64,000 bases of DNA from positions 2,359,665 to 2,423,664 of the forward strand of contig JAHWDD010000003.1 of the NCBI GenBank assembly GCA_023897205.1, in the 5' to 3' direction. Under the pieces are notes generated by a model. The model was not told the DNA's origin. It saw only the letters and a program-made list of their open reading frames with translations, and did not search any database. This document shows positions 1 through 10,234 of the stretch, in pieces. Both the position numbers and the translations under genes were made by a program. This stretch comes from Exophiala sp. HKRS030. Taxonomy: Eukaryota > Ascomycota > Eurotiomycetes > Chaetothyriales > Herpotrichiellaceae. Numbering within the stretch: the stretch's first letter is position 1; each line of letters opens with the position of its first letter.

Positions 1-287
1 TCTGACGGTCTACGGCTGCCTTTCCGCCGTGAGAGTTGTGCGTGCTGAAGTCCGGCTCGGTAGTGCTTCCGATATCAAGTAACAACTCCACACTCAATGT
101 TGCATCTCGACGCCCTTGTCGGTGCCGCAAGAGAGCAGCCGTAAACATCCTGCACACGTCGGCACCGGGTACAGTAGTGCTTGTTGTGCTAAGCTAGAAA
201 AGAACACCTTCAAAGTCGAGACACCACGAACTTTTGGAAGTGTGTACAATCTCGAAGAAAGGAGATTGTCGAATATATCTCACCAAA
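1..287. other. 5' flank of the P5C dehydrogenase gene
   Basis: No gene is recognised here. It holds the promoter and leader of the downstream dehydrogenase gene, with several CGG/CCG triplets of the kind bound by Zn2Cys6 proteins. An in-frame ATG at 234 is possible, but the one at 288 has the better context (CACCAAAATGG). Confidence 0.5.
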
Positions 288-2169
288 ATGGGACTTTTCG
301 ACTTGATGGCAGGACGTTTAGCCGTACCAACACGGTCCTCCATTCCAACAGTCCCACGACTGACTGGACAGCGGTCGTGGCCTCCCACAGGAACGCAAAA
401 GAAAAGAGGTCTTGCTACGGCAGGGCACTACAAAACACCAAAGCCTTTCAACGAGCCTAATGTGAGAAGCAAAGACTTCATGTTAAGTTCCTTCCGCTAC
501 TAACTTCGGTACAGCTTCATTACACCCCATCGTCACCAGAACGACAAAAGCTGATTGTAGCATTGAGCGAATTGCGAACAAAAATCCCCCTTCAGGTGCC
601 CAGCATCAAGAATGGGGTGGAGGCTGAGACCAAATCGAATGCAGAGGTCTACTTTCCCTCCGACAACTCATCGGTTTTTGCCAAGTATGCCACCGCAAAT
701 GAAGAGGACATCTCTTCCGCCATTGAGGCAGCCTTGAAGGCCAAACAGGCGTGGCAAGATACTCCATTCACAGACCGAGCTGCAATTTTCCTGAGAGCAG
801 CGGAATTGGTATCCAAGAAATACCGCTTCGAATTGATGGCCGCGACAATGCTTGGACAGGGCAAAAATGCGTGGCAGGCCGAAATCGACGCCGCGGCCGA
901 GCTCGCGGACTTTTACCGGTTCAACGTCTCTTACGCGGAAGAAATCTATTCTAGGCAGCCTACCTTGAATGAGAAAGGTCAATCAGGGTGAGTCAAATTC
1001 GTCTGCTTCCGATATGGAGAGACCACACACTTACAGGAGCTACTTTTAGGCGCACCGACTGGCGTCCTTTGGAAGGCTTTGTCTACGCAATCTCACCATT
1101 CAACTTTACTGCCATCGGTGGAAATTTGATTTCCGGCCCATTGCTTCTGGGCAATGTCGTGGTCTGGAAACCATCTCCGTACAATGTCTACGCGAGCTGT
1201 CTGGTATACAAGATCTTGCTCGAGGCCGGCTTGCCACCAAATGTTCTTCAATTTGTCAATGGCGACGCGGAAGCGATCACAAAGGTGGCTTTGTCACACC
1301 GAGAGCTATCCGCCATCAACTTCACCGGGTCCTCAGACGTGTTCCGTGGCCTTTACGGAAAGATCGCCGACGGCGTCAAGGAGAAGAAGTATCGTGATTT
1401 TCCACGACTGGTCGCCGAGACTTCGGGAAAGAACTTCCACCTGGTCCACCCCACCGCAGACATCAGCAACGCCGTCAAGCACACAATCCGGGCCTCTTTT
1501 GAGTACGCTGGTCAAAAATGTTCTGCTTGCTCTCGTATCTACATACCCCAGAGCAAGGCAGACCAATTCTTCTCCGAAATCAAGGCCGAGCTGAGCAACG
1601 TCAAGGTGGGACCGCCCGAAGACTTTGAAAGCTTTACAGGACCTGTGATCAACCAAGCGGCGTTTACCAAGATTTCAAAGGCCATCGACGCTGCGAATCA
1701 AGACGGTCAACTTGAGCTTATCGTTGGCGGTCACCACGATTCGACCAAAGGCTTTTATATCGAGCCCACCATCTACAACGCAAGGACACTGGATCACCCT
1801 CTTTTTGACCAAGAGCTGTTTGGCCCTGTTCTGGTTGCTTATGTCTATCCCGACGCCGAATTCGATGCTCTCCTGGAGACCATCGACAAACAAGGCGGCG
1901 GGTTCGCTCTCACGGGCGCCATCTTCGCCAATGACCCGGCCGCAATCCGAAAGGCCGAGAACCGGCTGCGCTATGCGGCTGGCAACTTCTACACCAACTG
2001 CAAGACGACCGGTGCTGTAATCGGCCAACAGTCTTTCGGAGGTGCAAGAAGCAGTGGTACCAATGACAAGGCGGGGAGTGCAAACATGCTGATGCGCTTC
2101 ACGGCACCTCGCACTTTGAAAGAGGAGTACAATACGTTGGATTCTGTTCTGTACCCGAGCAACGCCTAG
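288..2169 (+). CDS. delta-1-pyrroline-5-carboxylate dehydrogenase, mitochondrial
   Basis: NAD-dependent oxidation of (hydroxy-)glutamate semialdehyde to (hydroxy-)glutamate in the mitochondrial matrix, the second step of proline or hydroxyproline breakdown. Exons 288-461, 515-981 and 1050-2169 give 586 residues, close to yeast Put2 (575). The first exon encodes a basic presequence followed by the family motif KPFNEPN. The aldehyde-dehydrogenase general base lies in VAETSGKNFH (about E337) and the catalytic cysteine in AGQKCSACSR (about C371). RPLEGFVYAISPFNFTAIGG is the typical P5CDH stretch. Both introns have clean GT-AG ends and restore the family sequence across the joins. It is the first gene of a cluster with an aminotransferase, carrier, flavin oxidase, PRODH-family enzyme and Zn2Cys6 regulator. 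The family is certain; whether its natural substrate is P5C or 3-hydroxy-P5C is open, since P5CDH enzymes generally accept both. Confidence 0.95.
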
Positions 2170-2509
2170 ATTTGGGGTACTGTCAGACATTTTCGTGGGC
2201 TTACTTCTTACGCAAAGGCACCGCTCCAGCAGGCATAATGGTTAATTTGTTTATATAGAGTTTGAAGTGGGTGGTGACGCAGGCAAGACAAAGGCAGAGC
2301 TCTTCACAGTTTGTCCATAAATACTACGTGTCCTGAAAAGAGCGAAATCTAGCAGAAATTAATGGCAAGGACCTGGTTCAGCTATATAGACATGCGACGC
2401 CGGCTGGTTTCCACAGAGTAGTTCAGAGACTTCGATTTGACTGACTCTATTCAATGGGGTGCTTTGGGACAACCCTGGTCCAACCAAACGTGCTGTATGA
2501 CTGCTGCTT
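2170..2509. other. convergent 3' intergenic region
   Basis: This lies between the stops of two convergent cluster genes. It contains only 3' untranslated sequence and no further feature that I can see. Confidence 0.5.
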
Positions 2510-4045
2510 CTATAGATTAGACGCCGCACAGGATGATGTAGCCTCTGAAATGGATTCGGCCCTCAAACAATCCGCAATGGCTTTCGCGACAAAGACCACA
2601 TTCGATTCATTTAGTCCAGCGATTGAGATACGTGAGTTGTCTGCCATATAGATATGGTATTGTCCTAGTTGGATATTGTTATAAAGCCTGGCTTCTCAAG
2701 CAAGAAGCGTTATGGTGTTTTTTACTCACGTCTTAGTTGAAGAACCACTTTGTGCGATAGACCCAGGAAGCCGAACATTCCTGTCTGTTGTGTGATATGA
2801 TCCCAGCTGCCTGGTGCCCCTAATTGATAATTGTTTGTCAGGCGGTGGTGGACAGATAAAACATGACGCCACTCAGATGGACGTACCACTCTTGACCAGT
2901 AAATCACAAAGGCTTTGACGCATTGTGCCAATACGCGTGCTCATGGTCTCGAGATCTTCAAACCACATGCTCCTCAACGACTCGTCGCTGAGGATCTGAG
3001 TTGCCACCTTGGCGCCGTACGCCGGAGGATTCGAGATCTCTGAACGTTGTATTCTTTCCAAGACAGATTCGCAATTACGGGCGACATTCTCAGACTTGGT
3101 TACGAGGACGGTGGCCCCGACGCGTTCTCCTGTCGTGTTGCGGTTCATTAGCACCATTTTCACTCACCCCATTTGGGAGCGTCAGCTCCTCGGGTAAGAA
3201 TTACCGTAGAGGCCCATGTTTTTGGCAAAAGAGACAGCCACCGCCGCCTCGAGGCCGAGATCGTTGACAAAATGCCGTATCGAGAAGGCATCCTGGTCAA
3301 AATTCCCCGATCTGAAACCTAGATATGCGGCGTCGAAGAGTGGGAAAAGGCTCTTGGCCTTGATGATGCGGCCAATCTCTGTCCACTGTTCCCGAGTAGG
3401 GTCACAGCCGGTAGAATTGTGTGCGCAAGCGTGCAGGACTACAATCGACTTCGGTTCGGCGGCATGGAGAGCGTCCGCGTAGGACTTCCAATCGAGCGAT
3501 CCGGTCGTGGCATCGTAGTATCGAAACGTCCGCACCTCGAAACCCAGCGAAGAGAAGATCAGATGGTGATTGGACCATGTAGGCTCTGATAACAAGACCT
3601 GATGAGTCAGTCCGCTGTAATCTCTGAGCAATGTGCCCGCCAAATGAAGGCTTCCCGTCCCAGAGAGGCTTTGGGAGACTGCGAGCTACGAAAAGGAGAT
3701 AATGGTCAGCGATTCTTGCCTGGAAGGAGAACCTGGCGATGAGAGCATACATACTTTGCTTTCGATCGCAATGTGAGCCTGAGCACCCAACAATGTCTTT
3801 CCAACTGCGGATCGGAACTCCGGTAAGCCCAAGATGGGCAAGTATTCATGGTGGAGTTTCTGGTCACTTGATAGTCTTCGCCGAGACTCACGAACCGATG
3901 GAAGCACCCAAGGAAGACCGGCGCCGTCACGATAGCTACCCTGACCGAGGTTTACTTTCACCGGAGAGGGATCGTGGTTGTACTGTGCAGTGAGCGCAAA
4001 GATGGCATCCTTTGGGAACAGTGGTGCTGACTCGAACACAGACAT
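2510..4045 (-). CDS. aspartate aminotransferase family enzyme (class I/II, PLP)
   Basis: PLP enzyme exchanging the amino group between aspartate/glutamate-type amino acids and 2-oxo acids. Exons on the minus strand are 4045-3755, 3685-3205, 3129-2887, 2819-2730 and 2664-2510, giving 419 residues, the usual length for the family. The N-terminus (FESAPLFPKDAIFALTAQYN) begins at the mature enzyme without a mitochondrial presequence. Landmarks are SGTGSLHLAG, HACAHNSTGCDP (Asn contacting PLP), DAAYLGF, the Schiff-base lysine in SFAKNMGLYGERVG (about K252) and the substrate-binding arginine in NSRISIAGL. The last two exons are short and easily missed; without them the protein would end early at a false stop inside intron 3. 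The C-terminal tripeptide is SNL, resembling a weak peroxisomal PTS1. In hydroxyproline catabolism this family converts 4-hydroxyglutamate to 4-hydroxy-2-oxoglutarate; that role is inferred from neighbours. Confidence 0.92.
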
Positions 4046-4453
4046 TTTGCGCCCCGACCTGAAGTGAATGCGGAGGGGCTAACTCAGGCTGTATGTGTGC
4101 TCGCTCTCAAAAGCGTTGAGACTGGATGCTAATCTGTAAGGATGGCTTGAACCGATGGTGCTGCTGCCACCAACGCTGATACAGAAAAGACTTGGAATAG
4201 GACAAAGACGTTGATATTGAAAAGCTTCATCTTAGGTTGCTCAGGAGCGATACCATTATCATTGATACCAGCAACGGATCCTACTGTCGTCAGACATTAG
4301 ACACCTATGACTCCAGGATTTGAGCCGACTGATGATACCGATCAGCGAGCATCGGCTCCGAGAGCCGGTATCTCTCAGCATCCGGTGCCAGCAAAAAATG
4401 GTCTCGGAATCTCATCCTCTATGAACTTTATGATAACTAACTACCTGAAGAAT
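4046..4453. other. intergenic region upstream of the aminotransferase
   Basis: This is the promoter of the minus-strand aminotransferase and the 3' end of the carrier transcript. It contains the CGG-type palindrome listed separately and no coding sequence that I can support. Confidence 0.5.
4353..4367. promoter_or_regulatory. CGG-N9-CCG palindrome, candidate Zn2Cys6 operator
   Basis: The 15 bp CGGCTCCGAGAGCCG form a perfect 6-bp inverted repeat around CGA. Everted or inverted CGG triplets are the usual targets of Zn2Cys6 dimers, and the site lies about 310 bp upstream of the aminotransferase start inside a cluster that carries its own Zn2Cys6 gene. That it is bound by that regulator is only an inference. 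Confidence 0.3.
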
Positions 4454-5660
4454 CTAGTGAAGGGCTCTCTTGGCATATTCTACCCTGAATAACTCGTTAG
4501 CTTCTTGATGTGATGTGCGGCAAAAATACCACCCACATGGTGAAGGTGCCGGAAGATGACAGCATTGTTCTGAGCAAGGTAGGACCAAGTCCTCGAAAGA
4601 AGGCTGGGAGCTTGCCTTGTCGCCATATATGCACCGCCACCGTCCAAGCATTCTTGTATGTTCGCTCCCGGCCAAACCCGTCGTTTTGTATCAAAGTCTT
4701 GATGACATCGAGCGGATAGCTTCCCACCCAGAAGGCCACCCCAGCCATGGCTCCGCAAGGTGCAATCAACCAAGGAGGCAAATGCTCTCGCGTCTTACCT
4801 TGTGCGTCAGCAAGCAGCCGCATACAGGTCTCAAATGTCAAGAAGTAGCAGCCGTACGCCTGGAATTCTCGCAAAACAGCGATGTTTTGCCCTTTGAAGA
4901 TCCCCTTGCTCCCAGCGGTGTTGTATATCTTGGTCATGCAGTCCCAAGGTCCATTGTAGAGCCTATTTTTGCCCATACCCTGTTGCATCTGGAGTCGGAT
5001 CCTGATGTGCTCAACGGGTCCTGATACTATGCTGTTGGCAATTCCTGCAGCTCCACCAGCTAGATAGTAATCAAGGTACGACAGTGTGCATTGCTCTTGA
5101 GCTTGTTGAAATGAGCCACCGGCGGTCTTCCACCCCTCCAACACATGCTTTGCGCCGTGAAACACCGAGAATTGTATGCTAACCTACAGCACTATGAGTG
5201 AGCAGACGAATAAAATTAATCAACACTGGGGAAAACTTGCAGCAGCTCCGACGCCTAAGAAAGGTAGTAATGCTCCCTGAAGCAGTAAGTGGTCAGGAAA
5301 AGCTCTTGTCACGAAACGTTGTGGTAGGCCCACTTTATAGAAGGCAAGCGGGCCTTCATTTTTGAAGATGTCTGAAAAGACCTGGAATGCTTTCCTCTTC
5401 TGCCCTGTTTGCATTCGGACTTTGACCAGATCTGCCCTTCACCGAGTCGTTTGTGTCAGTGACGCCGCATTTTATCTGAGTAACGAGTCACCACTGACCA
5501 AAAGGTTGACCTATTTTGATCTTCGATCAGCGCCCTATGCTTCCAAACCTCTCACATCATACTCACCAAGAAGAACCGACACAACACCACCAGCAGCTCC
5601 AGCAATCGCATTTGTTGCAGAAGGGGGCCTCAGAACAACTGGTTTTTGTGAGCTCGCCAT
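4454..5660 (-). CDS. mitochondrial carrier family protein (Ymc1/Crc1-like)
   Basis: Six-helix solute carrier of the mitochondrial inner membrane. Six exons on the minus strand (5660-5567, 5510-5499, 5431-5334, 5276-5241, 5183-4537, 4484-4454) give 305 residues, the standard length. The three repeats carry the signatures GQPFDLVKVRMQ, SGPVEHIRIRLQMQ and GSYPLDVIKTLIQ. The second exon is a 12-nt microexon supplying part of the first signature, and the intron after exon 4 has a GC donor (GCAAGT). The last exon adds VEYAKRALH; reading through instead gives an atypical tail. The Glu in the second signature and the overall pattern resemble yeast Ymc1/Ymc2 and the carnitine carriers; Ymc1/2 have been connected with glutamate transport. 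In this cluster a natural cargo would be glutamate or 4-hydroxyglutamate leaving the matrix. The substrate cannot be fixed from sequence. Confidence 0.9.
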
Positions 5661-6065
5661 GGTAGCAAAGTACCCCTCTCTTCCAATCAGGGGGCGATAC
5701 TCCGAAGACCACGTTGTCGCCGGTCACGATTGAGCCCTAGGGGTTAACGGCATTGAAATCAATGTGATCGCACGCCTCATGCTCAAAACATATTCACAAA
5801 AGCTGCAACGACCAAGTTTCACCTGCTACTTTACGCCTTATTCATCCCAAGTCTTGACCCTTCATAAGAGTTAAACGTTTGTGGTGGCAAAGTATCTGGG
5901 TGGAGTCATATCGGAAAGCCTCCCGATCCAGTAAACAAACAGTTAGCGGCGCCAGTGACAAGGGACCTCCATCCGTACTCAACGCCGTCGACAGCATTCG
6001 CTGTAATAAATATACATGTGACTGTGCGCAACAATCTCTAGAGAATCCGTACAAAGCCAAGCAGT
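5661..6065. promoter_or_regulatory. divergent promoter between carrier and flavin oxidase
   Basis: A 405-bp region separates two divergently transcribed cluster genes, so it probably co-regulates them. It contains CGG and CCG triplets (for example near 5910) but no obvious repeated operator. Confidence 0.45.
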
Positions 6066-7479
6066 ATGAATTCTACCAACAAGGCTGAAGCCGTGGCCAT
6101 TCTCGGTGCTGGGGCCTGGGGCTTGTCGACCGCTGTTCATCTCCTCGAATCAGGATACACAGACATTTCGGTCTTCGACCAGGCATCCGAGATTCCCTCT
6201 CCCTACTCGGGAGCGTACGACCTCAACAAGATCGTCCGAGCAGAGTACGAAGATGAGTTTTATACGGAGCTGGCTCTTGTACGTCACCCACGCAAACACT
6301 GCGCCGATCTTTTTTGGGTTGAGAGAAACTGACGAGGAAGTATTGTAGAGAGCCATCAACAAGTGGAAGACACCCTTTTGGGGAGCTAATTTTCATCAGC
6401 TCGGTTACGTGCTTGCAACATCAGGTGCAGCCCCTGAGAAGGCCGTCAAACACTTACAGACGGCACTCTTGTCCGTGAAGGACCATCCAGCGTTTGCACC
6501 AAAGATCACAGAGTTGAACACACCTGGCGAGTTCAAGAGCATCTACTGGCAATTCACCGGTCCGATGGCCGGGTTTCAAGGTTATCACAATCGACTTGCA
6601 GGCTACGCGCATTCTGCAAATGCCATGCTGGATACCTACCGTTACTTGAGTGGCAGGGGCGTCAAGTTTGTGCTCGGGCCGCACGATGGCAAAGTGGTAA
6701 AGCTGGTTTACAATGGTGGTCCCGGAGACGTTTCTTCAGAGCGACGCTGCACTGGCTTCCGAGTAGAGAGTGGGAAAACGTACGAAGCACGACGAACCAT
6801 CCTATGCCTGGGATCTTGGGCCGCGACGCTCATCCCCGAAATTGCCTCGTACGTCGTGGCAAAGTCCTGGTCGGTGGCTCACATCCAACTCACCGAGCGC
6901 GAGTGTGACTATCTACGCGGCATCCCGGTCCTGAACGTCCGAGACCTGGGCTTTTTCTTCGAACCTGACCCAGTCACGAAGCTTTTCAAGCTATGCCCGC
7001 TGGGCGCTGGCTACGTCAACTCTGACAAAACGACAGGAATTTCTCTGCCTCCAGGAGAGGCGCTTTCAACCCCACGAGACTATATTCCGGCAATCGACGA
7101 GGCGAAATTGCGTCGACTGTTGCAGCAGACGCTGCCGTGGCTGGCAGACCGCCCCTTTGTAGAGAAGAAGATGTGTTGGTTTGCCGACACCGCCGACTCG
7201 GAATACACGGTCGACTTTGTCCCCAACACGGGAGATTCACTGATCGTCTTGTCTGGGGACTCTGGACATGGGTTCAAGATGATGCCAATTGTCGGCGAAT
7301 GGGTCGTCAAACTGTTGGAAGACGGGAAACAGACCCTGAAGCGATGGCGATGGCGGCACAGCCAAGGCAGCAAAGGAGGTGATGAGTGGGGAGACGATGT
7401 GAGCTGGAGAGTTGGCACGACTAGAGAGCTCAAGGAAGTCATTGAGGAGCAGCGGAGGGCTGAAAAGTCACGTTTGTAG
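6066..7479 (+). CDS. FAD-dependent amine oxidase, MSOX/pipecolate/fructosyl-amine oxidase family, peroxisomal
   Basis: Flavin oxidase acting on a secondary amine or N-alkyl amino acid with release of H2O2. Exons 6066-6278 and 6349-7479 give 447 residues. The N-terminal dinucleotide fold is GAGAWG (residues 14-19), followed by the family's SGAYDLNKIVRAEYED. The motif KKMCWFADTADSEYTVDF has the cysteine (about C347) that links FAD covalently in sarcosine and fructosyl-amine oxidases, and SGDSGHGFKMMPIVG is the C-terminal family motif. The protein ends in SRL, a canonical PTS1, fitting the peroxisomal place of pipecolate and sarcosine oxidases. Divergent from the carrier gene and upstream of the PRODH-family gene. 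Plausible substrates are an N-methylproline, N-methyl-hydroxyproline, pipecolate or sarcosine; the sequence does not decide. Confidence 0.9.
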
Positions 7480-8320
7480 ATCCAAAGCCAGGGCTGCCAG
7501 GGCTGCCACGTCTGTGGACGAGATGGCGAGGATAGTTCGGTGTCAATATGCCACTCTGTGCCTACATCACAACCTATATGTGGGAGAGATTGTTGTGAGT
7601 CAATTTGCCTATCAGGTAGACGGGAGGTTATGCCAGGAGGTCTTTGTGCGAGGGGCTATGCAAGAAAGAAAACCTCTTAGTCTTCGAGGCCAAATCGACT
7701 TTTCATCCTATCTAGCTCCCAACTAGTACCTATCCCTGCAAACCCGTTCACAAAAAAACCCTCATCGACGCAGGCAGGTGAAGTTGCCTTCCACATCTTC
7801 GAATTAGCGCACTGCTAATTGCCCTCCATAACGAGCTTCGAAATCGTAAGAAAGACACGTCATGATTTCTGATGATTGACACCTCGGCAAAAGCAATTCA
7901 TACGTGTTCATAAAATCCAGTATGATCTGCTCACACGGCTAAGCCGCTCCAGCTGAGAAAGATGTACGCTACGGATGCATCGCCGTGCGTCGGAGACGGC
8001 TGCCGGTGCCACGGTGATCAGCGCCGTCATGTGATTGTGAGAAGTCGGCTATCATATCGACTTTTACGGCACTGAAACCTATCTGCCAGATCTGGAGAGG
8101 TCACACGAAGGCCGCACTCTAGATTCACTGGAGCTCTAGATGCGGGGGGTTATTTTACCTGAATCGTTCGAGTTTGCCAGCCTCAACCCTCGCCGCAAGA
8201 TGATTAACACCCCCCCGGCCGGCCACAGTGCCCGATGCTGCCATTGTAGGCTTTGTAATATAATGGATGGAACGAGACGTCTCCTGCCGGAGCAGGCTCG
8301 CTAGAATCTCTATAGATTTT
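7480..8320. other. intergenic region upstream of the PRODH-family gene
   Basis: No gene is supported in these 840 bases. The stretch around 7980-8030 is rich in CGG/CCG triplets and may hold regulator sites for the downstream gene. Confidence 0.45.
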
Positions 8321-9870
8321 ATGATGGCTTCCCCGGTCAGCAAAAAGGGATTCCAGCCACGACTCATTATTCATCCCTTTCTCGGCACTAGAGCTCGTCC
8401 GAGATGTAGATTCCAGTCGTCTACCTCGACCACAACAACGAGAGCTCCTTATTACAATGAACAGGCCTCGACGAACAAACCCTTGGATACAGTGCCTGCT
8501 AGGCAGGATGCTCCGTCTGTCCGCGCTCCACTAGCCCGCTTGTCGACTGCGAGCATTCTCAGGACGCTGTTTCTCGGCGCCGTGTTTAGATCACCTGTGC
8601 TGTTCAGGCCCGGCTTTGCCGTTTTTGAAAAGATTGCCAACTCGCCGTCCGTATGGATGAATCCGGATAAAAACCCACTGCTGAGAATGATTGTGTATCC
8701 TCTGGTGTACAAGCAGTTTTGCGCGGGCCGGGACCAGGCTGAGATTGCCCGCACCTCGGCAGAGGTCAGACGTCTTGGATTTTCCGGGGTTGTTTTGTGT
8801 TACGGCAAAGAGGTTCAAGTCCAGGGGGGAACAAATGACGAATTCTTGGGCTACAACAGGAACAAGGTGCCTGCCTTGGATGCCGAAGTTGCCCAGTGGG
8901 AGGACGGGAATATCGAAACGTTGAACATGATCGCAGAAGGCGACTGGCTCGGAATCAAGTAGGTCTTGGCCCAAAGGCTTGCTGAGAAGCACAGAAATCA
9001 CACAGACTCGAATGGCTGACTGACCATGGTCTGTCTAGATTTACCGGCGCGGGCACCAACATCACCAAGGCACTGATGGATGGTGACGCCGCACCCGAGA
9101 GATTTGTCAAGGCTATGGATCGGATTTGTGAAACGGCCATGTCGAAGGGATGCCGCATCTGGATTGATGCCGAGCAACAGGTTTTGCAACCAGCCATTGA
9201 TCGATGGACTTTTGATCTAATGCGCCGATACAACAAGCCGCTGGGCCGACAGGCGCTCGTTTACAACACGATTCAAGCCTACTTGAAGTCGGCGCGAGAC
9301 AAGGTCCAACACCAACTCGAGCTTGCTCAGAGTGAAGGCTGGCGGCCCGCCATTAAGCTTGTCCGAGGTGCGTACATCGCAAACGACGTACGCAGCAAGA
9401 TTCACGATACAAAGGACGACACAGACGCATCCTACAATGGCATCGTGGAAGACCTCCTTCAGGGGAGATTCCCAGCGCAGGCTAATCAGATGCCTGAAGA
9501 AATCGACCTCTTGCTTGCCGGACACAACACGCGGACCATCCGAGCAGCAGCTCGGCTCGCGACAGATCTGGCTGCGCATCGGAAGCTGCAAGTCAGGCCC
9601 GAGTTTGCCCAGCTGCAGGGCATGGCCGACGACATCGGATGCGAAATTGTCCAGATGGCGGATCAAGTCAGGGTCCACGACAGAGCAGCAGCATCGTCAT
9701 TCGTGCCCAAAGTCTACAAGTGTCTCACCAGGGGCAGTATTCAGGAGTGCATGCAGTACTTGACGCGCCGACTGGTCGAGAACCGTGGTGCTGGAGACCG
9801 CATGAAATTGAGCGCGGCCGAGTACCGGCACGAACTCCTCCGCCGCTGGGGGCTCAGTTGGAACAGATAA
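8321..9870 (+). CDS. proline dehydrogenase family enzyme, possible hydroxyproline dehydrogenase
   Basis: FAD enzyme oxidising proline or hydroxyproline to the corresponding pyrroline carboxylate in mitochondria. Exons 8321-8958 and 9039-9870 give 489 residues. The N-terminus is basic and Ser/Thr-rich, as a presequence should be. PRODH landmarks are FTGAGTN, WIDAEQQ, KLVRGAYI, LAGHNTRTI and the substrate-carboxylate arginines in YLTRRLVEN (about R456/R457). The stretch VYKCLTRGSIQECMQYLTRR aligns without gaps to the VYKYVPYG...YLSRR region of proline enzymes, but the tyrosine that packs against proline C4 (E. coli PutA Tyr540) is Cys here (about C441). Mammalian hydroxyproline dehydrogenase has Ser at that place. 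The fold assignment is certain; the shifted substrate preference is inference. The start could also be the next ATG (8324) or one at 8267. Confidence 0.92.
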
Positions 9871-10234
9871 TAGTCCATCTAAGATCCGGACATGATCTTA
9901 TGGTCTGGTAGTTAGTTATCCGTATATTCGTCACAGTATCTGTAATAGTTTCAGTGACGGCAAGGGTAACGTTAGAACGAATCACACAGAAGTGGATGAT
10001 CAGCAGTGCCTTTGCTTACTCTTTCGGGGACTGCCTCGTATAGCGCCCCGTCTCCGTGGTGGTTCAGCAGCGCGGATGAAGTGCCGCCCTGTGATTTCGC
10101 ATCCGGTTCGCGTTTCCGAGGCTTTACCCCCCTCTTTTGCACAAGCCAGCTTTTAGACTCTTATAGGGATTTTGCTGCTTCCGACAACCTGGGAAGCATT
10201 CCGAGATTGCTGCCACTGCCCTTTTTCGCTCGCC
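9871..10234. other. promoter/leader of the cluster regulator gene
   Basis: Non-coding region between the PRODH-family stop and the regulator start. No distinct element was recognised. Confidence 0.4.

Noticed and set aside
2722..3163. Aminotransferase ending at the stop near 2873 (truncated enzyme)
   Set aside because: Two further short exons with good splice sites supply GSWDHITQQTGMFGF and SRISIAGL, completing the normal family length.
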